Below are positions 43,897 to 51,886 of a stretch of DNA of 64,000 nt, in pieces. The translations under genes and the position numbers were made by a program. Source of the DNA: RGIG4708 sp045633845 (GTDB taxonomy: Bacteria > Bacillota > Clostridia > UMGS1810); NCBI GenBank assembly GCA_045633845.1, contig JAZQZC010000017.1, positions 4,935-68,934 of the forward strand, read 5' to 3'. Each line of letters starts with the position of its first letter. The stretch's first letter is position 1. The notes under the pieces are model-generated. The model searched no databases. It worked only from the letters and a program-made list of their open reading frames with translations, and had not been told where the DNA came from.

Positions 43897-44502
43897 ATGA
43901 AAAACAATAATTTTAGTAATTATACAGATGAAGAAATTGCAGTAATGGCATCAAAAGGCGATTCGGATGCCACTGATTTTTTGCTTTCAAAGTATAGTAA
44001 TATGGTCCTTTCCATTACAAGATCTTATTTTTTGATAGGTGCAGATTATGATGATGTTATACAAGAAGGTATGATAGGTCTATTTAAGGCTATACGTGAT
44101 TACAAAAAAAATGACACGTCATTTTCAACATTTGCACATATGTGCATTAAAAGGCAAATAATTACCGCAATTAAGTCTGCCACACGCAAAAAGCATATGC
44201 CGCTTAACAGCTATGTTTCGCTAAACAAAACAATATACGATGACGAGCAGGAAACCACATTGCTTAATTTGCTTTCGGACAACATAGAACCGTCACCAGA
44301 GGATATTCTTATAAACAAAGAAGGTTTTACCATTACACGAAATAATATATTTTCGGTTTTAAGCTCGTATGAAAAATCTGTTTTGGAAAAATATCTTCAA
44401 GGTATGTCATACATCGACATTGCAGGCGAACTTGACAAATCAGAAAAATCTATAGACAACGCGCTTCAAAGGATTAAAAAGAAAATAGAAAAACTGCTGT
44501 AA
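43897..44502 (+). CDS. sigH: RNA polymerase sigma factor SigH (Spo0H type)
   Basis: A 201-residue sigma-70 family factor. Region 2 contains YDDVIQEGMIGLFKAIRDY and FSTFAHMCIKRQIITAIK (about 48-92); region 4 has LEKYLQGMSYIDIAGELDKSEKSIDNALQRIKKK in pieces typical of SigH. SigH drives early sporulation and stationary-phase genes in Firmicutes. It is divergent from the spoIIIA operon. A short start site (GGTGAT) precedes the ATG. Confidence 0.88.
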   Translation: MKNNNFSNYTDEEIAVMASKGDSDATDFLLSKYSNMVLSITRSYFLIGADYDDVIQEGMIGLFKAIRDYKKNDTSFSTFAHMCIKRQIITAIKSATRKKHMPLNSYVSLNKTIYDDEQETTLLNLLSDNIEPSPEDILINKEGFTITRNNIFSVLSSYEKSVLEKYLQGMSYIDIAGELDKSEKSIDNALQRIKKKIEKLL

Positions 44503-44525
44503 AAATTAATTAACAGCAGTTTTTC
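44490..44525. terminator. Bidirectional terminator between sigH and the PAP2 gene
   Basis: AAAACTGCTGT (44490-44500) pairs with ACAGCAGTTTT (44513-44523), then TCTATTTTT. The stem covers both stop codons of the convergent genes. Confidence 0.8.
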
Positions 44526-45168
44526 TATTTTTCTCGTCTATTACAAATGTATTTATTCTATTTATATTTATGGCAAGCTTGGCAACCAAAGCTTGCACAA
44601 CACCCCAAAACACATCAATTACCGAATGCTGCTTGAGAAACACTGTAGATACACAAATTGCAGCTGTCCAGAATACAAAATAAATTTTACAACAAAAATT
44701 ATCAAGCTTTCTGCATCTTTTTGAAGCAAACAGAGTAACCAAAGTTCCTGATACATGAAGTGACGGACATACATTTACTGGCGTATCGAATGAATATATC
44801 AAAGATACAGCCTTTGTAAATATATTATCTCTTGCAAAAGCTTGCGGCCGCAGGTTGAGTCCGTTTGGATAGATAACATAAACAAGACAGGCGGTAACGC
44901 TTATAAATATAATCATTTTCATATAATATATAAAGCAATCCTTGTCGTTAAATAATGTATAAACAACCATCGACCCCATAAATATAAACCAGTAAAGATA
45001 CGGAATAACAAAAAACTCATTAAATGGTATATAATTATCAAGGGTGCTATGCACAATAGCGTAATCTGTAACCACAAATCGTTCAACACACTGAAACATA
45101 ATCAGATATACAATCCAGTAAAGCAGCAGATATACATATCTGTATTCGGGTTGTTTTAACATATACAT
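44506..45168 (-). CDS. PAP2-family membrane phosphatase
   Basis: A 220-residue membrane protein with about five to six hydrophobic segments. The PAP2 motifs are CPSLHVSGTL (about 135) and KQHSVIDVFWG (about 183), holding the catalytic His residues; the first motif is less clear. Such enzymes remove phosphate from lipid phosphates (phosphatidate, undecaprenyl pyrophosphate) or act as lipid phosphotransferases. It follows a diacylglycerol-glycosyltransferase-like gene, so phosphatidate dephosphorylation to diacylglycerol for glycolipid synthesis is a plausible role. Confidence 0.82.
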   Translation of the reverse strand: MYMLKQPEYRYVYLLLYWIVYLIMFQCVERFVVTDYAIVHSTLDNYIPFNEFFVIPYLYWFIFMGSMVVYTLFNDKDCFIYYMKMIIFISVTACLVYVIYPNGLNLRPQAFARDNIFTKAVSLIYSFDTPVNVCPSLHVSGTLVTLFASKRCRKLDNFCCKIYFVFWTAAICVSTVFLKQHSVIDVFWGVVQALVAKLAININRINTFVIDEKNRKTAVN

Positions 45169-45185
45169 CAGTTTTTTTTAATGTG

Positions 45186-46295
45186 TCATACAACAGTTGT
45201 TACCTCCAAAAGTTCGTCAAGTATTATTTGCTGAGCAGGTATGCAAAAATCTTTATCTAAATTAGTTTTGATTTTGTTGTATAAAAATCCGTCAGAAAGC
45301 AGCAGACCAACATTCTCGACAACTTTGTCCACATCGTACGAAGAAAGAGCATATGTGTTTTGAGCAAAAAATTCCCTGTTGTATGCCTCGCAACCCGAAA
45401 CTGCATTTACAAATACAATCGGAAGTGAAAGGGCAGCCGCTTCGGTAATAGTAAGCCCACCAGCTTTTGTAATTAAAATATCTGCAGCCTGCATATGAAC
45501 TTCTATATCCGAAACAAAGCCATAAAGTATAAGCTCTGGATATTTTTTTAAGGTATCGTACAATTTTTCGTTGCTGCCGCAAATAACTGCAACATTACAT
45601 TCGTTTTCGTAATTGCTGATAAGGCTTACTGCAATATCCTCGATAGGTCCGCATCCCATAGAGCCCCCTGCAATAATTACAAGCTTTTTGTCATTTGTAA
45701 TATTCAGCGCTTTGCGTGCATCCTCTTTGGAAATTTTATCTTCAAAAAACACATCTCTGACCGGTATTCCGCAGTATACAAGCTTTTTGGTATCAATGCC
45801 GCATTCTGCGTGTGCATTTTTGAGTTTTTTGTGTGCAATAAAATACTTGTCAAGATTTGTGTTTGCTATTTCGGGATAGCAGGTATAGTCTGTTGATACA
45901 TGGCAAGCATATATCAAAGGGTCAAGATTCTTTTTTATATAATCAAGAGCAAGCGAAGCAAAAACATGAACCGAAATTATACAATCATAATTGTTTTGCT
46001 GCAAAAACTCATACAGCTTTTTTGCATATTTTGAACAATATTTATATATGATAGTTTCTTTGCGTTTTGTAGTCTCGTTTTCGGATATTTTGTACCCTAT
46101 TTCAAAAAGCTTTGGAGCATGTCGGTATATAAAAACATGTCCGTTGCATATTATATTGTTTGCAATTTCTTTGCCAAATCCCAAAAAATCTGCAATATCG
46201 CAGGTTACATTATATTTATCAAAATATGATTTCAACGCAAGTGCTGCACTGTTGTGCCCACCGCCGGTATTACATGTCAGAATTAAAATTTTCAT
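45186..46295 (-). CDS. MGDG synthase-type glycosyltransferase
   Basis: A 369-residue GT28-like enzyme. The N-terminal MGDG synthase domain opens with ILTCNTGGGHNSAALAL (about 4-20); the C-terminal donor domain has VIIAGGSMGCGPI (about 195) and DILITKAGGLTITEAAALSLP (about 285). Relatives transfer glucose or galactose to diacylglycerol (UgtP/YpfP) or act on carotenoid and lipid acceptors. Start 46295 follows GGAG, inside the end of the CrtO-like gene. The neighbours (PAP2, CrtO-like acyltransferase) suggest a membrane glycolipid. Sugar donor is not predictable. Confidence 0.83.
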   Translation of the reverse strand: MKILILTCNTGGGHNSAALALKSYFDKYNVTCDIADFLGFGKEIANNIICNGHVFIYRHAPKLFEIGYKISENETTKRKETIIYKYCSKYAKKLYEFLQQNNYDCIISVHVFASLALDYIKKNLDPLIYACHVSTDYTCYPEIANTNLDKYFIAHKKLKNAHAECGIDTKKLVYCGIPVRDVFFEDKISKEDARKALNITNDKKLVIIAGGSMGCGPIEDIAVSLISNYENECNVAVICGSNEKLYDTLKKYPELILYGFVSDIEVHMQAADILITKAGGLTITEAAALSLPIVFVNAVSGCEAYNREFFAQNTYALSSYDVDKVVENVGLLLSDGFLYNKIKTNLDKDFCIPAQQIILDELLEVTTVV

Positions 46296-46760
46296 CCTTT
46301 TTCTCCAATCTGTGCAAAAGTTTGATAAGGCGTGGTCTGTTATACCTTTGAACAAGTATAAAAGGTATATTTCCTAAAATTCCGTAAATTACAAAAAACC
46401 AAAATCCTCCGCTGCCTTCCCACATAAACAAAATTCTTACTGACAGTATCAGCAAAACAACGTGGCTGATTTCTGCAACACAGGTTTCGGCAATAAGCTT
46501 TTTGACATCTGCCGTGCTTATATGTATTTCTGAAATTTTTTTGGGCAGTAAATTTTTAAAAATAAGACTTATATCCGGTATTTTGTCTTTCCATTTTGAA
46601 ATTTTAATTTTTTCATAAAGTGTGGTATCAATTTCCCATTTATATGGTTTGTATGGTGCTTTGTTATAATCAAAGCGCTCTCTTGGTAAAACATACCAGT
46701 AAACATAACAACAACAGAGCATACAAAGGCATATATAATTGTTCGTCTTATGTAATTCAA
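46270..46760 (-). pseudogene. CrtO-like glycolipid acyltransferase, split by a one-base frameshift
   Basis: The main frame carries the hallmarks of glycosyl-4,4'-diaponeurosporenoate acyltransferases: LPRERFDYNK, WEIDTTLYEKIKISKWKD, ETCVAEISH and the C-terminal VQRYNRPRLIKLL. Its own upstream residues (CLCMLCCC) are not credible. In the next frame a TTG at 46760, 7 bp after GAGGTG, starts a proper N-terminus (NYIRRTIIYAFVCSVVVMFTG), a positively charged anchor plus membrane helix. One extra base near 46694-46697 would fuse the two into about 163 residues, the usual CrtO length. This is either a real deletion or a sequence error. Confidence 0.7.
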
Positions 46761-46820
46761 TATAATCACCTCGAAAGCTAATATGTATTATAACATATAT
46801 GCACAATTAATTCAACAAAT

Positions 46821-47672
46821 TTATACAACAGCAAACAAAATTCCAACAATAATAACAAATGCACACAGCAGCTTGTACATAATATTCTTTTCGTTAAAGA
46901 TAAATTTGCCTGTCAGTATACTTACAATAACGCACGATTGTTTGACAAGTATCATAATACTTACCTTACTATCGGGGTCACTGTTAGCAATAAACAACGC
47001 CCTGTCGGCAAGTACAAACAGAATACTCAAAATCACTATCCAGTAATTTTTTGTAACTGTTTTTACCGAAATCTTTGTACCTGTAAAAATAAGATATGCT
47101 ACATACAGCATAACCATAAAAAACATAAACCAAAACTGGAGCTGACCTGGTGTCACATAGTTTGTATATACTTTGTCAAGTGTACCGCTGACGGCATTTA
47201 AGAGGCAGGCTGCCAAAGCCAAAATTATGTATTTTGAATTTGTTTCACCATCTGTTTTGTCTGTAGTTTTTATATTTACGAGATAAAGCCCCAAAGCTAC
47301 CAGAATTAGGCCTGAAATATTTTTAATGGTAAGATGCTCGCCAAGCAAAAAAACTCCCATAAGGGTTGAAAATATAACGCCGGATACATCTATAATGCCA
47401 TAGCTGCTGACAGGCATTTTTTTAAGCGACTTAAAGCTTAAAATCCATGCCATAAATACAACAAAGGATTTTAAAAATATCAGCAAATAAAAAAACGTAG
47501 GTATTTCAAAAACATCCTCTACAGTGGGTATTATAAATATAAATGCCAGCAAAGAGTGAAAAAACAAAACCTCCATCATAGAGCTTTTTTGCATAGCAAG
47601 CTTTTTCATAGCATCTCTTAAGCCCTTTGAAACACCATAAAAAAGCACAAGTAAAATCCAAATATGTTCCAT
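46821..47672 (-). CDS. EamA/DMT-superfamily transporter
   Basis: A 283-residue membrane protein with about ten hydrophobic segments arranged as two repeats, the EamA layout. Typical segments are LRDAMKKLAMQKSS near the N-terminus and SSYGIIDVSGVIFSTLMGVFLLGEHL closing the first repeat. The superfamily exports or imports metabolites such as amino acids or sugars; substrate unknown. It follows rlmH by 16 bp. Confidence 0.82.
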   Translation of the reverse strand: MEHIWILLVLFYGVSKGLRDAMKKLAMQKSSMMEVLFFHSLLAFIFIIPTVEDVFEIPTFFYLLIFLKSFVVFMAWILSFKSLKKMPVSSYGIIDVSGVIFSTLMGVFLLGEHLTIKNISGLILVALGLYLVNIKTTDKTDGETNSKYIILALAACLLNAVSGTLDKVYTNYVTPGQLQFWFMFFMVMLYVAYLIFTGTKISVKTVTKNYWIVILSILFVLADRALFIANSDPDSKVSIMILVKQSCVIVSILTGKFIFNEKNIMYKLLCAFVIIVGILFAVV

Positions 47673-47688
47673 ATAAATATCCTTTCGT

Positions 47689-48168
47689 TTATTTGTGATA
47701 CTGCTCGTTTGCGTTTATTTTAAATGCCCGATACACTTGCTCGCACAAAATCAAACGCATTAACTGGTGAGGAAATGTCATTTTTGAAAAGCTCAATTTA
47801 AAATCGGTTCGCTCTTTTACCTTGTCACACAGTCCCAAAGAGCCGCCAATAACAAAATCAACGGTACTGCTACCGTTTAATGTTATATCCGAAATTTTTT
47901 GTGCAAGATCTTCGCTTGACAAAAGTTTTCCTTCTATACAAAGACTTACAACATATTCATTGCCTGTAATCTTTGAAAGGATTTTTTCACCCTCGCAGGC
48001 TTTAATTTTTTCACATTCGGCATTTGATGCATTTTCGGGTATTTTTTCATCCTGTAGCTCAATAATTTCAACGCCAGCAAATCTGCCAAGTCTTTTGATA
48101 TATTCTTGTATGCCTTCTTTCAGATATTTTTCTTTTAATTTACCAACACATATAATTTTAATTTTCAT
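47689..48168 (-). CDS. rlmH: 23S rRNA (pseudouridine1915-N3)-methyltransferase RlmH
   Basis: A 159-residue SPOUT-class methyltransferase acting on pseudouridine 1915 in helix 69 of 23S rRNA. The knotted C-terminal SAM site has FVIGGSLGLCDKV and MTFPHQLMRLILCEQVYRA. GGAG lies 6 bp before the ATG at 48168; an in-frame GTG at 48180 is inside that site. Confidence 0.95.
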   Translation of the reverse strand: MKIKIICVGKLKEKYLKEGIQEYIKRLGRFAGVEIIELQDEKIPENASNAECEKIKACEGEKILSKITGNEYVVSLCIEGKLLSSEDLAQKISDITLNGSSTVDFVIGGSLGLCDKVKERTDFKLSFSKMTFPHQLMRLILCEQVYRAFKINANEQYHK

Positions 48169-48185
48169 AAGCTTCTCCACAACAT

Positions 48186-48215
48186 AAAATCATCTGCAAA
48201 AATACAGATGATTTT
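48186..48215 (-). terminator. Hairpin between the cysteine desulfurase gene and rlmH
   Basis: An 11-bp stem (AAAATCATCTG with CAGATGATTTT) and 8-nt loop in the gap. On the minus strand only TTTTA follows, so it is a weak terminator or RNA-processing site. Confidence 0.5.
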
Positions 48216-48220
48216 ATAAT

Positions 48221-49342
48221 TTATAACAAATTAACAGCCATCAGGGCTTTTGCTACTTCATCTTTAGTATTAAAATTTCCAAAACTGAACCTGACTGCAC
48301 CACTGTCGCCGCTTCCTATTGTCCGGTGGGCAGTATATGCACAATGATATCCGGCGCGGGATGCGATTTTAAATTTATCGTTTAACATCTGCGACAATGT
48401 CACGCAATCATAACCTGATTTATTAAAGGCTACAACACCTGTTTGCCTTTTAATGTCACGCGGGCCATATATCGTGATGCCCTTAATGTTACCAAGACCC
48501 TCCATAAAATACTTTGCAAGCATTGCTTCGTGGTGACGGATTGCATCGATACCGTGAATTCTGACATATTTAATCCCTTCGCATAAACCTGCTATTCCCG
48601 GAGCATTCAGTGTACCGCTCTCATATTTATCGGGCAATTCGTCGGGCTGATCAAGGTGTGTAGAGTAACTGCCTGTGCCGCCCTCGGTAAGACACCCCAA
48701 TTTGTATTTGCAATTAATGCACAATATTCCGGTACCCATTGGACCATAAAGCCCCTTGTGACCTGCCAGCGCAAAAAAGTCCGCGTTGCGGCTGATATCT
48801 ACCACACCGCCGCTCTGTGCACAATCAACGGCAAACAAAACACCGTTTTTATGAGCAATATCCCCTATTTGCTGTATATTCTGAACAGTGCCGCATACGT
48901 TTGATACATGATTTACAATTATAAGCTTTGTATAAGGATTAATTTTATTTTTAATATCATTGGGGTCAACATATCCGTTGTCGTCGCCGTTAACTATGTC
49001 AAATTTTACACCATTATGTGATAATTTGTCAAGTGGACGAAGCACCGAATTATGCTCCATAGATGTTGTAATTACGTGGTCACCCGGTTTTAAAACACCT
49101 TTTATAATTATATTTAATGCCTCAGTGGTATTTTTTGTAAAAATAATCGAAGAGCAGTCGGAAATTCCAAACATATCTGCAATCAATTCGCGACATTCAT
49201 ATATCACACGCGAGGATTTTTGTGCCATATCATATCCGCTTCTGCCAGGGTTTGCTCCGTATTTTTTCATAAATTCATATACACCGCGATAAACTCTGTC
49301 GGGTTTTGGCCATGTTGTAGCACTGTTATCAAAATATATCAA
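48221..49342 (-). CDS. Cysteine desulfurase family, class V aminotransferase fold
   Basis: A 373-residue PLP enzyme. YFDNSATTWPKPD opens the protein, FTKNTTEALNIII and TTSMEHNSVLRPL follow, and the PLP Lys is in ALAGHKGLYGPMGTG (about 198). The Cys-containing loop near the C-terminus (ASRAGYHCAYTAH) matches desulfurases that release sulfur or selenium from (seleno)cysteine. The TTG start at 49342 is used: GAGGTG lies 6 bp before it, and the in-frame GTG at 49351 is part of that site. It follows the DUF3343 gene by 10 bp, which suggests a sulfur/selenium donor-carrier pair. Confidence 0.87.
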   Translation of the reverse strand: MIYFDNSATTWPKPDRVYRGVYEFMKKYGANPGRSGYDMAQKSSRVIYECRELIADMFGISDCSSIIFTKNTTEALNIIIKGVLKPGDHVITTSMEHNSVLRPLDKLSHNGVKFDIVNGDDNGYVDPNDIKNKINPYTKLIIVNHVSNVCGTVQNIQQIGDIAHKNGVLFAVDCAQSGGVVDISRNADFFALAGHKGLYGPMGTGILCINCKYKLGCLTEGGTGSYSTHLDQPDELPDKYESGTLNAPGIAGLCEGIKYVRIHGIDAIRHHEAMLAKYFMEGLGNIKGITIYGPRDIKRQTGVVAFNKSGYDCVTLSQMLNDKFKIASRAGYHCAYTAHRTIGSGDSGAVRFSFGNFNTKDEVAKALMAVNLL

Positions 49343-49352
49343 AGCAAACACC

Positions 49353-49598
49353 TCATATTATTTTTTTGAAATCCTTTTCTCTGAAAACTCCTTTTGTATA
49401 TACATCAAGACTCTTTACCATATTCCAAGCCTTTGACATATCAGCTTCCGAAACTTTCACGCAGTAGCTGCAACTTTTTACAGGTATATTTTTTGGCGTT
49501 TGTAACACCTTTGATTTTATTGAATATTTTTTTTCGAGCTCAGATTTGATTTTGTTTGCAGTAGTAAGAGAAGAAAAAACTATCAAAACAAATTCCAT
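49353..49598 (-). CDS. DUF3343 putative Se/S carrier-like protein
   Basis: An 81-residue protein of the DUF3343 family. The beta-alpha start MEFVLIVFSSLTTANKIKSEL and VKSCSYCVKV (Cys-x-x-Cys, about residues 33-36) match the family. DUF3343 proteins accompany selenium-related genes in many anaerobes and are thought to carry sulfur or selenium. AAAGGAGG precedes the ATG at 49598. Its pairing with a cysteine desulfurase supports this role; selenium specificity is not shown. Confidence 0.8.
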   Translation of the reverse strand: MEFVLIVFSSLTTANKIKSELEKKYSIKSKVLQTPKNIPVKSCSYCVKVSEADMSKAWNMVKSLDVYTKGVFREKDFKKII

Positions 49599-49620
49599 TT
49601 GTATCCTCCTTTGTAATTGA

Positions 49621-49656
49621 TGGGTAAGCACACGAGAGTCGAACCCCGTATGCTTA
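49621..49656 (-). other. tRNA acceptor/T-arm minihelix-like hairpin
   Basis: On the minus strand TAAGCAT pairs with GTGCTTA (7 bp) and ACGGG with CTCGT (5 bp), stacking into a 12-bp helix around the loop GTTCGACT, and CCCA follows. This is an acceptor stem plus T-arm without D- or anticodon arms. Two G-U pairs fold only in the minus-strand RNA. It lies 22 nt upstream of the DUF3343 start. It could be a tRNA remnant or a leader element. Confidence 0.5.
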
Positions 49657-49711
49657 ATAAATACACCCGATTTATAATATGACTCAAAGTGATTTTTGTT
49701 GCAAAAAAATA

Positions 49712-49739
49712 TTGATTTATTCCAAATTAAATGTATAAT
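49712..49739 (+). promoter_or_regulatory. Promoter for mreB/mbl
   Basis: TTGATT (49712-49717), a 16-bp spacer and TATAAT (49734-49739), 30 bp before the start codon. Confidence 0.6.
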
Positions 49740-49769
49740 ATAATTATAAACATAAACAGAGGTGATTAT

Positions 49770-50774
49770 ATGTCATTTTGGAAAAGTCAGGAAATCGGGA
49801 TAGATTTGGGTACTGCCACAATATTGGTTTATATAAAAGGAAAAGGAATTGTACTTGATGAGCCCAGCGTTGTCGCAATTGATACAAACACAAACGAGGT
49901 GCAGGCCGTAGGAAGCAAGGCACAGGAAATGATTGGAAGGACTCCGTCTAACATTAATGCAATAAGACCACTCAAAAGCGGAGTAATTTCAGATTACAAA
50001 ACCACCGAAATTATGATTAAATATCTGCTGGACAAGGTATGTACACGCTCATTGTTTAAGCCAAAGGTTGTTGTATGCATACCAAGCGTCGTCACCGAGG
50101 TCGAAAAAAAGTCTGTTATTGACGCAACAACAAACGCAGGTGCAGGCAGTGCATATTTGATTGAAGAACCAATTGCAGCTGCAATTGGAGCAGATATAGA
50201 TATTTCAAAGGCTGAAGGTACAATGGTAGTTGATATTGGCGGAGGAACTTGTGATATTGCTGTTATATCTCTCGGCGGCACCGTTGTGCACGATTCTGTG
50301 CGTATTGCAGGCGACGATTTTGATAATGCGATAATCAAATACGTTAAAAAAAGCTACAATATGCTTATTGGTGAGCGCACTGCCGAAAAGGTAAAGCGTG
50401 CAATCGGCTGCGTGTATCCCCTTGTTGACCCTCTCAGTATGGAAATTAAAGGACGTAGTCTGCAAACAGGACTTCCTGCAAAGGTTGAAATTACTTCTAC
50501 CGAAATTATGGAAGCTCTTGGTGAATGTGCAATGGAAATTGTAAACGGTGTAAAAGCAGTGCTTGAACAGACGCCGCCCGAGATTCTGGGTGATATAATT
50601 ACAAACGGCATTTTGCTTACAGGCGGCGGCTCAAACCTTCGAGGTCTTGATTTGCTTATCGAAAAATGTACAGGTATAAATGTTTATGTAGCTGAAAATC
50701 CTGAGCAATGCGTTGCAATCGGCACAGGACGAGCTCTCGAGAATCTGCAATTTATATCCGAAAATTCTATTTGA
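49770..50774 (+). CDS. mbl: MreB/Mbl rod-shape actin homologue
   Basis: A 334-residue bacterial actin that forms membrane filaments guiding lateral wall synthesis. The ATP-site blocks are GIDLGTATILVYIKGKG (phosphate 1), VVDIGGGTCDIAVISLGG (phosphate 2) and NGILLTGGGSNLRGLD (adenosine). Its solitary position, without mreC or mreD, fits Mbl or MreBH better than the operon-type MreB, so the symbol is tentative. The ATG at 49770 follows AGAGGTGAT; an in-frame upstream start at 49731 lacks a site. Confidence 0.85.
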   Translation: MSFWKSQEIGIDLGTATILVYIKGKGIVLDEPSVVAIDTNTNEVQAVGSKAQEMIGRTPSNINAIRPLKSGVISDYKTTEIMIKYLLDKVCTRSLFKPKVVVCIPSVVTEVEKKSVIDATTNAGAGSAYLIEEPIAAAIGADIDISKAEGTMVVDIGGGTCDIAVISLGGTVVHDSVRIAGDDFDNAIIKYVKKSYNMLIGERTAEKVKRAIGCVYPLVDPLSMEIKGRSLQTGLPAKVEITSTEIMEALGECAMEIVNGVKAVLEQTPPEILGDIITNGILLTGGGSNLRGLDLLIEKCTGINVYVAENPEQCVAIGTGRALENLQFISENSI

Positions 50775-50796
50775 TATTATAAAATCATAAAAACAA

Positions 50797-50833
50797 AAAA
50801 CATACTTTGCAAAATTGCAAAGTATGTTTTTTT
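50797..50833. terminator. Bidirectional terminator between mbl and kdgK
   Basis: CATACTTTGCAA (50801-50812) pairs with TTGCAAAGTATG (50815-50826), flanked by A6 upstream and T7 downstream. Confidence 0.85.
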
Positions 50834-50842
50834 ATAATCTGC

Positions 50843-51868
50843 TTATCTTGACACGCGTCCTGAACCGTCACCTTTCATAAGGTTTTTAACTTCGTCAAGT
50901 GTAACAAGGTTCATATCACCTTCGATTGTGTGCTTGAGGCAAGATGCAGCAACAGCAAATTCAATTGCATCCTGGTTTGAATAACCTGCAAGCATTGAGT
51001 AAATAAGACCACCGCCAAATGAGTCGCCGCCGCCAACTCTGTCGATGATAGTCATATGATATTTTTTGGATTTGTAGAAGCCGTCTTCTTTGGCATCATA
51101 AAGAAGTGCAGACCAGTCGTTTTCCGAAGCGGAAATACTTTCGCGGAGTGTGATAGCAATGTGTGAGCAGCCAAATCTTTCAACAAGCTGACGTGCAACA
51201 TCTTTGTAGCCCTCGTCACTGATTTTGCCGCCTGTTACATCGGTGTTTGCTGCGTGAATACCAAATACCTTTTCGGCATCTTCTTCGTTTGCAATACAAA
51301 CATCAACATATTTCATAAGCTCGCCCATAACCTGACCAGCTTTTTCGGTTGTCCAGAGTTTTTTTCTGAAGTTAAGGTCACAGCTGATTTTGATGCCCTT
51401 TTCTTTGGCTTTTTTACAAGCGTCAAGGCAAATTGCAGCAGTTTCATCACTGAGTGCAGGAGTAATACCTGTAAAATGGAACCAATCAGCACCTTCAAAA
51501 ATAGCATCCCAGTCAAAATCTGCTTTTGTAGCAGTAGCGATAGAAGAATGTGCTCTGTCATATACTACGTTTGAAGCTCTTTGCGAAGCACCTTTTTCGC
51601 AGAAGTAAATACCAAGTCTTTCACCGCCGCGGGCAATGTGCTTTGTGCAGATGTTGTATTTGCGAAGCTGTGAAATACAAGCTTCACCAATAGGATTGTT
51701 AGGGATTTTTGTTACAAAACAAGCAGTTCCGCCATAATTTGCAACCGATGCAGCAACATTTGCTTCACCGCCGCCGTATTCAACTTCAAAGCTCTGTGCC
51801 TGAATATATCTCTGATGGCCGGGAGTCTGAAGTCTCATCATAATTTCACCAAAAGTAACAACTTTCAT
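50843..51868 (-). CDS. kdgK: 2-keto-3-deoxygluconate kinase (PfkB family)
   Basis: A 341-residue ribokinase-like sugar kinase. FGEIMMRLQTPG at the N-terminus and GGGEANVAASVANYGG are typical of KDG kinases; the catalytic motif is DRVGGGDSFGGGLIYS (about 280). It phosphorylates KDG to KDPG, which the adjacent aldolase (eda) cleaves to pyruvate and glyceraldehyde 3-phosphate. The pair degrades hexuronates such as those from pectin. The ATG at 51868 follows GGAGGTAC. It is 18 bp downstream of eda. Confidence 0.9.
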   Translation of the reverse strand: MKVVTFGEIMMRLQTPGHQRYIQAQSFEVEYGGGEANVAASVANYGGTACFVTKIPNNPIGEACISQLRKYNICTKHIARGGERLGIYFCEKGASQRASNVVYDRAHSSIATATKADFDWDAIFEGADWFHFTGITPALSDETAAICLDACKKAKEKGIKISCDLNFRKKLWTTEKAGQVMGELMKYVDVCIANEEDAEKVFGIHAANTDVTGGKISDEGYKDVARQLVERFGCSHIAITLRESISASENDWSALLYDAKEDGFYKSKKYHMTIIDRVGGGDSFGGGLIYSMLAGYSNQDAIEFAVAASCLKHTIEGDMNLVTLDEVKNLMKGDGSGRVSR

Positions 51869-51886
51869 TATATGTACCTCCAATAA

